Positions 40,921 to 49,628 are shown, counted from the first letter of the stretch. The stretch: 64,000 bases of DNA from an uncultured Mycoplasma sp. (GCA_946554525.1 CAMNSE010000005.1:1-64000); one strand, 5' to 3'. The notes: generated from the sequence alone by a model not told the origin. Numbers and translations are program-made.

Positions 40921-41626
40921 TTTCCAAAATTTGTGAGATATTTGCTGGATTTAAGCTGGCATAACCTAGCATAAGTCCATCTAAATCTTTTATATTATTT
41001 AAAAAATCTACGTTATTTGGATTAATATTACCTCCAAATACGACATCAATAGTGATACCGTAATAATCTCTTACAATTGTTTTAATAAAAGTTATCATAC
41101 TTTTTATCTTTTCGATATTATGAGGAGTATTAGTACCAATTAAATAAGTTGGTTCATACGCTATAATAACGTTTTTAAATTCTTCTTTTGGAATACCATT
41201 TAAAACTCTTGCAATCATTCTTTCTAGTACTTGATATTCTACTTTTCTATCAAGTTCCTCTTTCGTTTCACCTATACAATAAATAACTTTTAAGTCATTT
41301 TTTAGGGCAGTATTGATTTTATTTATAATGTCTCTTTCTGTTTCATTATAATATTTTTTTCTTTCATAATGACCAACAATTGCGTAAGATACGCCAAGGC
41401 TTTTTAATTGCTTAATAGTTGTATTACCTGTTATTTCTAGATTTTCTTTTAAGTCTAAATTTTGAGTACATAACGAAATTCCCGAACCTTTAAATAAACT
41501 TAAATAAATATTAGAGGGAGCTAAAATCAAATTAATATCAGTCTTAATTTGCCGAATTTCTTCACGATATTCTAGCATTTCAGCATATGTTTTATTCGAT
41601 TTTAAGTTACAGATCAAGTATTTCAA
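40904..41626 (-). CDS. tpiA: Triosephosphate isomerase (divergent)
   Basis: 240 residues from the TTG at 41626. I chose it because GGGGAGG lies 9 nt upstream and residue 1 then precedes KYLICNLKSNKT, equivalent to the usual NWKMNKT start region. Catalytic Lys (NLK), His and Glu (VGHYERK) and Glu (AYEPTYLIGT) are kept, although flanking positions differ (GHSERR reads GHYERK). It overlaps pgk by 20 nt, so translation is coupled. Confidence 0.9.
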   Translation of the reverse strand: MKYLICNLKSNKTYAEMLEYREEIRQIKTDINLILAPSNIYLSLFKGSGISLCTQNLDLKENLEITGNTTIKQLKSLGVSYAIVGHYERKKYYNETERDIINKINTALKNDLKVIYCIGETKEELDRKVEYQVLERMIARVLNGIPKEEFKNVIIAYEPTYLIGTNTPHNIEKIKSMITFIKTIVRDYYGITIDVVFGGNINPNNVDFLNNIKDLDGLMLGYASLNPANISQILEKITLR

Positions 41627-42815
41627 TATTATCTTCCTCCCCAATTGCTTCAATTCCTGGTAGAGTTTTATTTGCTATATATTCGAGTGTAGCTCCTCCT
41701 CCACTAGAGACATTTTCAAAAACGTTTTTAAATCCTAAATTATTCATTGCTGAGGTCGTATCTCCTCCACCAATAACAACATGATTTTGAATTTCTTTTA
41801 ATATGTTGAATATTTCTGTAGTTCCATTTTTAAATTCGTCTTCTTCATATACTCCCATTGTTCCATTCATAAAAATGGTATTACTTCCTTTTATAATTTG
41901 CGAATATTTATTAATTGTTTTTGGCCCAATATCTTTTATAATTTCGTCAGGATTAACTTCATTAATATTTTTTACTGCCACTGAACTATTAAAAGTGGTT
42001 TCTACAATAGCGTCAAGCGGAAAAGCAAATTTTGTTTTAAATTTTAACATTACTTTTTTTAATTCATCTATAATTTCGGGATTGTCTGTTTTTAGTGATG
42101 ATCCAACACTAAGCCCTAGGGCATAAAGAAATGAATTAGCAATGCCTCCACTTACTAGTAAATGATCACAATTTGGTAGGAGGGCTTTAATGATTGGAAG
42201 TTTATCATCAACTTTAGCGCCACCCATAATTACTGTAAAAGGTTTTTCGGCATTTATTATTGTATTATCTAACATTGTAATTTCTTTTTTGGCTAAAAAA
42301 CCTAATGCGCTTGGTAAAAATTTAGGAATGCCTACAACGGTTGTATGTGCTCTGTGAGCTACGGCAAAAGCATCAAATATAAATATATCTCCTAAAGACG
42401 CTATTTCTTTTGCAACATCTAGATTGAGATTAGATTCTGATTTATCAGGTAAGTCTAAAAATCTGGTGTTTTCAAGTAAAAGAACTTCCCCTGGAAGTAA
42501 GCTTTTAGCTAATTCTTTCGTTTCATTTGATAATATTTCTTTAGAAAATTTAACTGGTTTGTTTAACATTTTTTCTAGTACATTTTTTACAGGCTCTAAA
42601 GTATTTGTTATTTTATCTTCTTCGATTTTTACTCTACCTAAGTGGCTTAAAATGATAATTTTACAGTTTTCATTTATTAAATAATTAATCGTTTCTAGAC
42701 TTTTGATTATCTTTGTTTCATCTAAAATATTTCCATTTTTCATTGGAACATTTAAATCACATCTTAAAATCACAGTTTTATTTTTTATGTACATATTTTT
42801 AATAAATTGTTTCAT
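41607..42815 (-). CDS. pgk: Phosphoglycerate kinase
   Basis: 402 residues. LRCDLNVPMKNG, ILSHLGR, the GGAKVDDKLP loop and C-terminal GGGDTTSAM are all in place. Transfers phosphate from 1,3-bisphosphoglycerate to ADP. First gene of pgk-tpiA, followed by spo0A and gpmI on the same strand. Confidence 0.96.
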   Translation of the reverse strand: MKQFIKNMYIKNKTVILRCDLNVPMKNGNILDETKIIKSLETINYLINENCKIIILSHLGRVKIEEDKITNTLEPVKNVLEKMLNKPVKFSKEILSNETKELAKSLLPGEVLLLENTRFLDLPDKSESNLNLDVAKEIASLGDIFIFDAFAVAHRAHTTVVGIPKFLPSALGFLAKKEITMLDNTIINAEKPFTVIMGGAKVDDKLPIIKALLPNCDHLLVSGGIANSFLYALGLSVGSSLKTDNPEIIDELKKVMLKFKTKFAFPLDAIVETTFNSSVAVKNINEVNPDEIIKDIGPKTINKYSQIIKGSNTIFMNGTMGVYEEDEFKNGTTEIFNILKEIQNHVVIGGGDTTSAMNNLGFKNVFENVSSGGGATLEYIANKTLPGIEAIGEEDNIEILDL

Positions 42816-42878
42816 TTTATCCCTCTTATTCTATTTATATTATAGCTTAAAATAGCACTTTTTTACAAGCATTATTTT

Positions 42879-43173
42879 TTAAAAATAGTGTATTATATTA
42901 GCAATTACAATTCCTAAGATAATTGTTATAGCAGGTATTAATATCATTAAAATATTAATACTTCCTCTTTTTTGTTGTTCATCCTCTATTTTGTATGATC
43001 TTATTCTCTCTTTTTCTAGATTTAAATTATTCTGCTCTTTTTTATTTCAATTCTATTTTTTCAAAATACGCATCGGCAAGTTCTTTCTTTTCTTTGGACG
43101 TGCTTGCTTGCTTTGTTACGATATTTTCTTTTAACAACAAGTCATACAAGCTTTTTATAAACTTATCTTCCAT
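42879..43173 (-). pseudogene. Small single-TM protein split by a one-base indel
   Basis: AAGGAGG precedes an ATG at 43173 that opens 43 residues (MEDKFIKSLYDLLLKEN and on) ending in TAA at 43042-43044. Removing one A near 43045-43047 restores a continuous reading of about 97 residues, ending in a clear transmembrane helix (INILMILIPAITIILGIVIA) and TAA at 42879. Either the gene is frameshifted or there is a sequencing indel. No family recognised. Confidence 0.55.
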
Positions 43174-43287
43174 ATCCCTTGCCTCCTTATTATTTTTATT
43201 ATAGCATTTGCAATTTAAAAAGCATAGCTTTTTGTATAAATATTTTAAAATAACTCTTCATATAATTAATAGAACTAGGAGAATATT

Positions 43288-44250
43288 ATGAACCGAATAT
43301 TATTAATTATTGTAGTAGTATTAATTCCTTTTGCATTAATGAGTAAAAAAGATAATACAACACTTGCTATGACTACAGAAACACTTGAAAAAAGAGAACT
43401 TGAGATCCCTCTTAATACCAAAGAGGAATCTTTGGAAGAAAATGATAAACCTTTACAAGTCCTAATTAGTAATAATGCAAATAAAAGCAATCCATATTAC
43501 GTTGATTTAGAAGAGTATGTAATTGGGGTAGTCGCTGGAGAAATGCCTGCTTCATTTAATTTAGAAGCTTTAAAAGCCCAGGCTGTTGCTTCAAGAACTT
43601 ACGCTTTATATAAATTATCTAATATTAAGAATTATGTTTTAAGCACATCAATTAGCGATCAAGTTTATTTAAATGAATCGCAAATGAAAGCAAAGTGGGG
43701 TAATGATTACAGTTATTATTATAATAGAATCAAACAAGCAGTAGATGCAACAAAAAATCAAGTTTTAAAATATGGAGATAATCTTGCTATTACATATTAT
43801 TTTGCAATATCTAATGGATATACAGATAATGCTAAAACGGTTTTTAATGATGATAAGGCTTACCTTGTTAGTGTAGATTCCTCTTGGGATAAAAATTATA
43901 GCTATATTTCAACCTTTTCTATGTTAAAAAGCAATTTTTGCTCTAGGTTAAATATTAATTGTAACAGTATATCGATTAATAATGTAGTTCGCGGGGATAA
44001 TCATTATGTAGATGAAATTACAATTAATGGTATAAAGTTCACTGGAAGGCAAATTTTTAATAAATTAAATTTAAAAAGTCATGATTTTGATTTAAGTGTT
44101 AATGGGGATTATATTAATATAACAACCTATGGATTTGGTCATGGAGTCGGTATGAGCCAATATGGTGCTCAAGGGATGTCTACAAATGGTTATAACTATG
44201 AACAAATTTTAACGCATTATTATCAAAATACTAAACTTTCTTTAATTTAA
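43288..44250 (+). CDS. spoIID: Stage II sporulation protein D
   Basis: 320 residues. N-terminal membrane anchor (about 2-18), then the SpoIID domain: EEYVIGVVAGEMPASFNLEAL contains the catalytic Glu, followed by KAQAVASRTYAL and the C-terminal GFGHGVGMSQYGAQGM. A lytic transglycosylase acting with SpoIIP and SpoIIM in engulfment. It is next to the spoIIQ-like gene. Confidence 0.95.
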   Translation: MNRILLIIVVVLIPFALMSKKDNTTLAMTTETLEKRELEIPLNTKEESLEENDKPLQVLISNNANKSNPYYVDLEEYVIGVVAGEMPASFNLEALKAQAVASRTYALYKLSNIKNYVLSTSISDQVYLNESQMKAKWGNDYSYYYNRIKQAVDATKNQVLKYGDNLAITYYFAISNGYTDNAKTVFNDDKAYLVSVDSSWDKNYSYISTFSMLKSNFCSRLNINCNSISINNVVRGDNHYVDEITINGIKFTGRQIFNKLNLKSHDFDLSVNGDYINITTYGFGHGVGMSQYGAQGMSTNGYNYEQILTHYYQNTKLSLI

Positions 44251-44301
44251 AAGTATAAAATTCAAAAATAAGTTCACCTTATAAATAGAAAGGTGAATGA
44301 T

Positions 44302-44934
44302 ATGAAACAAAGAAAATTAAGAAGTTATGTAATGCCAACTTTATATGTACTTATTTTAATGTTTATCTTTGGGACAGTAAGCTTAATTAGCACACTTATG
44401 AATACAGATCCTAATTATTTATACTCAATCGGTATTTTAACTGGAGGATCAAGGCCAGTAGTTAGTACTAATGGCGATGGAGGAGTCTCATCTATAATAA
44501 AACCTTATTTAAGCGAAACTGTGGAAATTGATAAATATTTTTACAGTAAAGACAGTGATGAAGAAACCCAAACAAAATCACTTATTTATTTTGAAAATAC
44601 CTATATGAAAAACACAGGAATTTTGTATAAGTCAGAAAGCGTTTTTGATGTTGTAGCGGTAATTGACGGAACAGTTTTAAATGTTAAAGAAGATGAAATT
44701 TTAGGTAATGTTGTTGAAGTTGAACATAATCCTAATTTAAGAACAATTTATTATAGTTTAGATACTATTAATGTAAAAGTTGGCGATACAATTAATCAGG
44801 GTGAAACAATAGGAGTTAGTGGTTCTAGTAGAATTAGTAATGCAAAATATAATCTACTTTTTGAAGTATATTATAATGGTACATTAGTTAATCCTCTTGA
44901 ATTCTATGAAATGGATCCTACAACTTTAAACTAA
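44302..44934 (+). CDS. spoIIQ: SpoIIQ-like M23-fold protein
   Basis: 210 residues from the ATG at 44302 (AGGTG site). One transmembrane segment (about 10-30), then a LytM/M23 domain with the core strands VVAVIDGTVLNV, VVEVEH and INQGETIGVSG. The HxxxD and HxH zinc ligands are not evident, so it is probably non-catalytic, as in B. subtilis SpoIIQ. There it forms the forespore side of the SpoIIQ-SpoIIIAH channel. Adjacent to spoIID. Confidence 0.82.
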   Translation: MKQRKLRSYVMPTLYVLILMFIFGTVSLISTLMNTDPNYLYSIGILTGGSRPVVSTNGDGGVSSIIKPYLSETVEIDKYFYSKDSDEETQTKSLIYFENTYMKNTGILYKSESVFDVVAVIDGTVLNVKEDEILGNVVEVEHNPNLRTIYYSLDTINVKVGDTINQGETIGVSGSSRISNAKYNLLFEVYYNGTLVNPLEFYEMDPTTLN

Positions 44935-44939
44935 GATAA

Positions 44940-44965
44940 AAACTCACTTTACGTGAGTTTTTATA
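44940..44965 (+). terminator. Terminator after spoIIQ
   Basis: AAACTCAC and GTGAGTTT pair around TTTAC, then TT. Confidence 0.8.
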
Positions 44966-45035
44966 TAAAGTTTTTTTGATTAAAAATCGCTTTTTAACAC
45001 ATAATAAAACTAAGCTTATTAAAGGAATGATCTAA

Positions 45036-45602
45036 ATGAAAAAATTGATTCTATATTTTGTTGATGATACTTTGCAGATTGTTTATAATGATACAGTTAT
45101 AAAAGAAAAATTAAAAAATGCAATTAATAATGGTATGATTTATGATAAAGATAAATTTACTATAGAGTTTGTTAAAATTTTGAAAAAAGAAAAAGTTAAA
45201 ATCAAATTATTTGGTGGAAGTATTACTGTGGTAAAAGAGCCTTTTTATCATCCTTCTTATTTATTTTATTTAGAACATCTTTTAGAAGACATAGGCTTTG
45301 CGACAGTTAGCTATATAAATATACAAGATTTATTTGTTAAAGACGGAGTTTATATAGGAGTAAATAATAATTATATGACTATATATTTTGATAAGGCTAT
45401 ATTTATAGATTTAAATGTGTTTAAAGATATTCCTAAAATAATTGAATTCTTTTGGGATTTAAATGATAAAAATATTTTATTATTTGGAAATAATAAAATT
45501 ATTCCTTCTATAAAATTGCAGAACAATGAGGTTTATTACTTTGAAAATTATAATAATTTTATAAATCAAAGTTTACTCAAAGTAAAAAAATATGATGCTT
45601 AA
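45036..45602 (+). CDS. Hypothetical protein
   Basis: 188 residues, ATG after AAAGGAATG. Soluble and strand-rich, with the segment FGGSITVVKEPFYHPSY followed by LEHLLEDIGF. The layout faintly recalls an actin-like subdomain, but no nucleotide-binding glycine motifs are visible, so I do not assign it. It sits between terminators, and is therefore probably monocistronic, between spoIIQ and the agr locus. Confidence 0.75.
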   Translation: MKKLILYFVDDTLQIVYNDTVIKEKLKNAINNGMIYDKDKFTIEFVKILKKEKVKIKLFGGSITVVKEPFYHPSYLFYLEHLLEDIGFATVSYINIQDLFVKDGVYIGVNNNYMTIYFDKAIFIDLNVFKDIPKIIEFFWDLNDKNILLFGNNKIIPSIKLQNNEVYYFENYNNFINQSLLKVKKYDA

Positions 45603-45616
45603 CGTCATATTTTTTT
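45587..45616 (+). terminator. Rho-independent terminator
   Basis: AAAATATGA pairs with TCATATTTT around 9 nt, then TTT. Confidence 0.8.
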
Positions 45617-45689
45617 GACAATTCATCTAATCTATACTATAATTAATTCTACAAATATAAATGATAATTGGCGGAGGAGTAGATTTTTT

Positions 45690-46394
45690 ATGGTTAAATT
45701 TATAATTGTTGATGATGATAGGGAAGAAATATCACATATTAAGAGGCTATTAGATGAGGTAGTAAAAGAAGAAAAGAAAGTCAATACTTTTACGACTTTA
45801 ACTAGTAGTTTAAAAAAAGAAATAGCAAATCTTGAGGAACGCAAAGTTTATATACTCGATATTGAACTGGGAAATAATGTAAGTGGAATTAATATTGCTA
45901 GATTAATTAGAGATGTTGATTGGGAAAGTGAAATTATATTTATTACCAATCATGATAAAATGTTTGAAATAGCGCATAGGGAAGTTTATGCAGTTTTTGA
46001 TTTTATTGAAAAATTTCATGATTTTGATAAAAAATTTAAAAAAGATATTCAAGAAATTTTAAAAAGAAATTTTGATAATAAAATGTTTGTATATAAAGCA
46101 AATAATATTGAACTTAATTTGTATTATAAATCTATTTTATATATTTATAGAGATACTGAAGAAAGAAAATTAGTTATTGTAACAGATACGAATGAGTATA
46201 AAGTGAATTTATGTATTAAAGAAATATGCGATTATTTAGATGATAGATTTAAGCAGTGTCATAGATCGTGTATTGTAAATACTAAACGTACTCAAGAAAA
46301 GAACTTTAAAGAAGGATATTTTACTGTGGATAATAAAAATGTTGGTAAAGTCTACATGCTTTCTAAAAAGTATATGAAAGAATTAGATGTATGA
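45690..46394 (+). CDS. agrA: AgrA-type LytTR response regulator
   Basis: 234 residues from the ATG at 45690 (GCGGAGGAG site). The receiver domain has acidic VDDD, phospho-Asp in VYILDIELG and a degenerate C-terminal part. A LytTR DNA-binding domain (about 135-234) has LYIYRDTEERKLVI and FKQCHRSCIVN. It should bind 9-bp direct repeats. ATGA overlap with the kinase gene. It lies upstream of agrC, the reverse of the staphylococcal order. Confidence 0.92.
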   Translation: MVKFIIVDDDREEISHIKRLLDEVVKEEKKVNTFTTLTSSLKKEIANLEERKVYILDIELGNNVSGINIARLIRDVDWESEIIFITNHDKMFEIAHREVYAVFDFIEKFHDFDKKFKKDIQEILKRNFDNKMFVYKANNIELNLYYKSILYIYRDTEERKLVIVTDTNEYKVNLCIKEICDYLDDRFKQCHRSCIVNTKRTQEKNFKEGYFTVDNKNVGKVYMLSKKYMKELDV

Positions 46395-47656
46395 CAGAAT
46401 TTGTTTTGTGGTCTTTGGCATGTTTGATTTCTAATTTGGGATTAATATTTTTCTATTATAAATTATCAGAAACTGAAAATAAGTTTGGATTTGTAAATGT
46501 TCTTTGTGTAATTTATGGAGTTTTGATTTTAGCTCTAATTAAATATTTCAAGCTTACCTTTTTAAGTCCATTTTCATTTTTTCTATCTTTTCCAATTATA
46601 TTTTATTCTATAGAGCATTCGGACTTGAAGAGGTTTGTATTTAATACCGTTATAATTTGGATTTATGGTGTATTATTAGACTTATTTAGCATGCTAGTAT
46701 TAGGAGGAATTTATCAGCTTTTAAAATTTAATATTTATAATCAAGTATCTATAATTGTTCCATCTATATTTGTTTTTGTCTTGTTTATTATGCTCGCTCA
46801 CTCAAAGCGGCTAAAAAAGGCAACTGATAATTTATATAATCTTATAAAAAAGATAAAGTATGCTGATTTAATGTTTTTAATATTTACTATTTTCATATTT
46901 GTTATTGGAGTTATTTTTATTATAAATATTAAACATATTAGTATCAATCTGATGGCATATTTAATAGTTATACTAATTATAATTGTTTTTATTTTACTTT
47001 TAAGAAAAAAATATTACGATATAGAAAACATTATATATTTAAAGACTCTTAGAGGAAATAATATTTTCTATAAAAAATCTGAAGAAGAACAAAGAATTTT
47101 AAAACATAATTTAATTGCTAAACTCTTAGGAATAAAATCAGTATCAAATAAAAAAGCTCAGATTTTAATAGATGATCTAGTTAACGATTTTAATTGTAAT
47201 GCAAACTTATCAAAAAGTATAAGTGAAATTCCATATGGTTTAGATGGCGTTATTTGTGAAATAATAAATCCATATTTTAATGAAATTAATTTTAAATTTT
47301 CTAATCAAATAAAAAACGATATTTTTGATTTATTAAAACCTAGAAGATATAATGTACTAGTTGAAAAGTTAACAATTTTATTAAATAACTCTATTGAATC
47401 ATGCATTAATAGCTCTAGCAAAATATTAGTAATTAATTTATATGAGGAAGAAAATGAAATTATAGTTGAAATAAAGAATTCTTTTTCATCTAACTTAGAT
47501 ATAGAATCTTTAGGAATGATTAATTATTCTACAAAAGGCAAAACAAGAGGGCTTGGGCTTTACTCTGCATTTAGAAATAATGAAGTAAGATTAAATATAA
47601 GCGTTGTAAATGACTTATTTGTTGCTAAGTTGTGTGCCAAGAGAAATAAACAGTAA
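46391..47656 (+). CDS. agrC: AgrC-type sensor histidine kinase
   Basis: 421 residues. Six or seven transmembrane segments in residues 1-205. DHp-like region around RILKHNLIAKLL (phospho-His in KHN). The GHKL ATPase has NNSIESC (N-box) and KGKTRGLGLYSAF (G-box). It senses the autoinducing peptide and phosphorylates the adjacent regulator. Ends in front of a bidirectional hairpin. Confidence 0.92.
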   Translation: MTEFVLWSLACLISNLGLIFFYYKLSETENKFGFVNVLCVIYGVLILALIKYFKLTFLSPFSFFLSFPIIFYSIEHSDLKRFVFNTVIIWIYGVLLDLFSMLVLGGIYQLLKFNIYNQVSIIVPSIFVFVLFIMLAHSKRLKKATDNLYNLIKKIKYADLMFLIFTIFIFVIGVIFIINIKHISINLMAYLIVILIIIVFILLLRKKYYDIENIIYLKTLRGNNIFYKKSEEEQRILKHNLIAKLLGIKSVSNKKAQILIDDLVNDFNCNANLSKSISEIPYGLDGVICEIINPYFNEINFKFSNQIKNDIFDLLKPRRYNVLVEKLTILLNNSIESCINSSSKILVINLYEEENEIIVEIKNSFSSNLDIESLGMINYSTKGKTRGLGLYSAFRNNEVRLNISVVNDLFVAKLCAKRNKQ

Positions 47657-47663
47657 ATAAAAC

Positions 47664-47743
47664 ATAAAAAAGCGGGTTATTATCGATATGAGCTTTGCCT
47701 CTTTGATTAAAGAATCATAGTTCATATTTAACCCGCTTTTTAT
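47664..47743. terminator. Large bidirectional hairpin between agrC and agrD
   Basis: AAAAAGCGGGTTA (47667-47679) pairs with TAACCCGCTTTTT (47729-47741). Inside it, ATATGA and TCATAT add a second helix, and TTTGATT/AGAATCA a third. It serves both convergent transcripts and may be more than a terminator. Confidence 0.75.
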
Positions 47744-47746
47744 ACC

Positions 47747-47857
47747 TTATATTAATTCTTCAGGACATTCTGGTTCATCCCAAAAAAAGTATAAAGTGAA
47801 TGGTGTTGCTGATGCTGATTCAGCAGCGCCACTTAATAAATTTGCTAAAAATGACAT
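47747..47857 (-). CDS. agrD: AgrD-like autoinducer peptide precursor without ring cysteine
   Basis: 36 residues, ATG at 47857 behind AAGGAGG. The N-terminal amphipathic leader is MSFLANLLSGAAES. The peptide region is ATPFTLYFFW and the acidic recognition tail DEPECPEELI matches AgrD tails (DE-x-x-x-P-x-EL). The residue five before the tail, normally Cys or Ser, is Leu; nearby Thr or Ser could form a lactone instead. The only Cys is in the tail. Followed by agrB on the same strand order (agrD is downstream of agrB). Confidence 0.85.
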   Translation of the reverse strand: MSFLANLLSGAAESASATPFTLYFFWDEPECPEELI

Positions 47858-47918
47858 TTGTTTACCTCCTTTACTTCTTAAATTTTGTTTAAATATATAT
47901 AAATCATTTAAACCATAA

Positions 47919-48521
47919 TTAATTATTTTTCTTATAGTATTTATAATTATTAAACTGTGTTTTCGTTACTTTATATGTTAATGGATTAATAAATACTATT
48001 TGAACTATTAGGGCATATAATATTGCGTTATTTACTATAATATTTTTGCTAAAATAATAAATTAAAAAGTATAGTATAACGGTTATAAGAGAAAATATTT
48101 TACATTTTTTTCTTTGACTTTTTCTAATTAGTGGTTTTTTAGGAGTATCAGCCGGTGCCCATAATGCCATTGATAAAAATGCAATTATTAAAACTATATA
48201 TCCTATATTTCTGGAAATATTAAAATCTTTAATTAATAAAGGAATTATGTTATAAATTATAATAGTAACAAACCAGCAAGCAAGACTGTTTTTGGCATGC
48301 ATCCCATAGCTAAAAGATCTTAGGCCTGCATAAAATAAAAGAAATAAGCAAGTTTCTGTAAACGTATCTAAAATTATTGATATGGTAACGCATGTTATCA
48401 ATTTTATAAATAAGCCATATATTCCCTCTAACCCATATTTTAGTTTTATAATTTTTAAATCATCGCATTCTTGATATTTTTGTATAAAATTAATAGATGA
48501 ATTTATAAATTTTTCTTTCAT
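47919..48521 (-). CDS. agrB: AgrB-type peptide processing membrane protease
   Basis: 200 residues with about six membrane segments. The catalytic His and Cys of AgrB are in SYGMHAKNSLACWF, and a basic cytosolic loop is RKSQRKKCK. It cleaves the AgrD tail and catalyses ring closure. agrB-agrD form one unit (gap 61 nt) converging on agrA-agrC. Confidence 0.93.
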   Translation of the reverse strand: MKEKFINSSINFIQKYQECDDLKIIKLKYGLEGIYGLFIKLITCVTISIILDTFTETCLFLLFYAGLRSFSYGMHAKNSLACWFVTIIIYNIIPLLIKDFNISRNIGYIVLIIAFLSMALWAPADTPKKPLIRKSQRKKCKIFSLITVILYFLIYYFSKNIIVNNAILYALIVQIVFINPLTYKVTKTQFNNYKYYKKNN

Positions 48522-48542
48522 GTACTACCTCACTACGATAAG

Positions 48543-48548
48543 AGTATA
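48543..48548 (-). promoter_or_regulatory. -10 element of agrBD promoter
   Basis: TATACT on the minus strand about 25 nt upstream of agrB, with no good -35, as expected for an activator-dependent promoter. Confidence 0.4.
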
Positions 48549-48643
48549 ACTTATGGTTAAAAATAAATAAAGCGGGTTTGCGCTAAGTAAACGAGTTCGT
48601 GTTTAAAAACATTTTATACAGGTTTATTTTATATTTAAGATAA

Positions 48644-48672
48644 TTTTAAACTCATATTTAATAGTTTTAAAC
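48644..48672. promoter_or_regulatory. Candidate AgrA direct repeats, 21-bp period
   Basis: TTTTAAAC at 48644-48651 and 48665-48672, each preceded by A/T-rich bases, has the 21-bp spacing typical of LytTR regulator sites. It lies in the 307-bp gap between agrB and csp (48522-48828), where no other gene is visible. The distance to the agrB -10 is larger than in staphylococci. Confidence 0.4.
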
Positions 48673-48828
48673 GCGTCTTCTTTTTATTTGATTTTAATTG
48701 TGCTATCCTTGTTGTGGCTTAATGCTCAAGTGAAGTTTGCTTGCGAATTTTGTCGAACGGTTTTTCTTGAAAATGGGCTTGCATACATGGTATTGTTAGT
48801 TCGTGAGGTAAGAAGGTGAGGTGTTGAT

Positions 48829-49044
48829 ATGATGCAAGGAAAAGTAAAGTGGTTTAATAATGATAAAGGATATGGCTTTATAGAATACGGCGATTTAGAA
48901 GATATCTTTGTTCATTATTCTGCGATAGTTAAAGAAGGTTATAAAACTTTAAAAGAAGGAGCTATTGTAGATTTTAAACTAGTTGAAACTTCTAAAGGTT
49001 TACAAGCGGTTGATGTTTGTGAAAAAGAACTAACTACTATCTAA
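48829..49044 (+). CDS. Cold-shock protein
   Basis: 71 residues. RNP1 in KGYGFIEY and RNP2 in IFVHYSAI; GKVKWFNNDKG at the start. Single-strand nucleic-acid chaperone of the CspA family. ATG at 48829 (or the next codon, 48832) after GAGGTG. A leader of more than 100 nt probably precedes it; cold-shock genes often have long regulatory leaders. Confidence 0.95.
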   Translation: MMQGKVKWFNNDKGYGFIEYGDLEDIFVHYSAIVKEGYKTLKEGAIVDFKLVETSKGLQAVDVCEKELTTI

Positions 49045-49060
49045 AATTAGTAGTTTTTTT
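49032..49060 (+). terminator. csp terminator
   Basis: AACTACTA and TAGTAGTT pair around 8 nt, then a T-run. It overlaps the last csp codons. Confidence 0.85.
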
Positions 49061-49073
49061 AATGGATTCATGA

Positions 49074-49079
49074 TATAAT
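49074..49079 (+). promoter_or_regulatory. Extended -10 of the hpf promoter
   Basis: TGA-TATAAT about 30 nt upstream of the hpf start; no strong -35. Confidence 0.5.
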
Positions 49080-49106
49080 TAAATTAAGAGAAAGAATGGT
49101 GATTTT

Positions 49107-49628
49107 ATGGAACTCTTAGTTAGAGGAGATAAAGTGACAGTAACTAAATCTATAAAAGATTATATTACTGAAAAGATGGAAAGGCTTAACAAATATTTTG
49201 AGAATGCGGATAGTCTAAAAGCTACGGTTATCGTGCGTGTTAAAAATGGAGAACAAATTATTGAAGTGACTGTTCCAACAAATAAATTCACTTTAAGAGC
49301 TGAAGAAAAACATGTAGATTTATACGCTGCTATTGATTTAGTGCTTGATAAATTGGAAGGACAAATTAGAAAGAATAAAACTAAGCTTCATAATAAATAT
49401 AAAAGCGTTGTTCAATTTGATATGATTCCTGAAGATGAAGATGAGGAATTAAGCAAAATTGTTAAAAGAAAAAATATTGATTCCAAGCCTATGGATGAAG
49501 AAGAAGCAATATTACAAATGGAACTTTTGAATCATGATTTCTTCGTATTTAAGAATGTAGATGAAGAGTGCGTTTCTGTTATGTATAAAAGACGTGATGG
49601 GAATTATGGAATTATCAATGTAAAATAA
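49107..49628 (+). CDS. hpf: Long-form ribosome hibernation promoting factor
   Basis: 173 residues. The N-terminal S30AE domain (about 1-100) is followed by a linker and a C-terminal dimerisation domain (about 120-173, ELLNHDFFVFKN, then DGNYGII). Long forms dimerise 70S ribosomes into 100S. Located directly upstream of secA, as in B. subtilis. Confidence 0.95.
   Translation: MELLVRGDKVTVTKSIKDYITEKMERLNKYFENADSLKATVIVRVKNGEQIIEVTVPTNKFTLRAEEKHVDLYAAIDLVLDKLEGQIRKNKTKLHNKYKSVVQFDMIPEDEDEELSKIVKRKNIDSKPMDEEEAILQMELLNHDFFVFKNVDEECVSVMYKRRDGNYGIINVK

Noticed and set aside
45615-45689. Longer N-terminus for the AgrA-like regulator
   Set aside because: The upstream extension has no SD, covers the terminator region and lies outside the receiver fold. 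ATG at 45690 follows GGAGGAG.
48751-48757. A second Spo0A box upstream of csp
   Set aside because: Only the bare TGTCGAA 7-mer is present, without the A-rich extension, and such a 7-mer is expected a few times by chance in this window.
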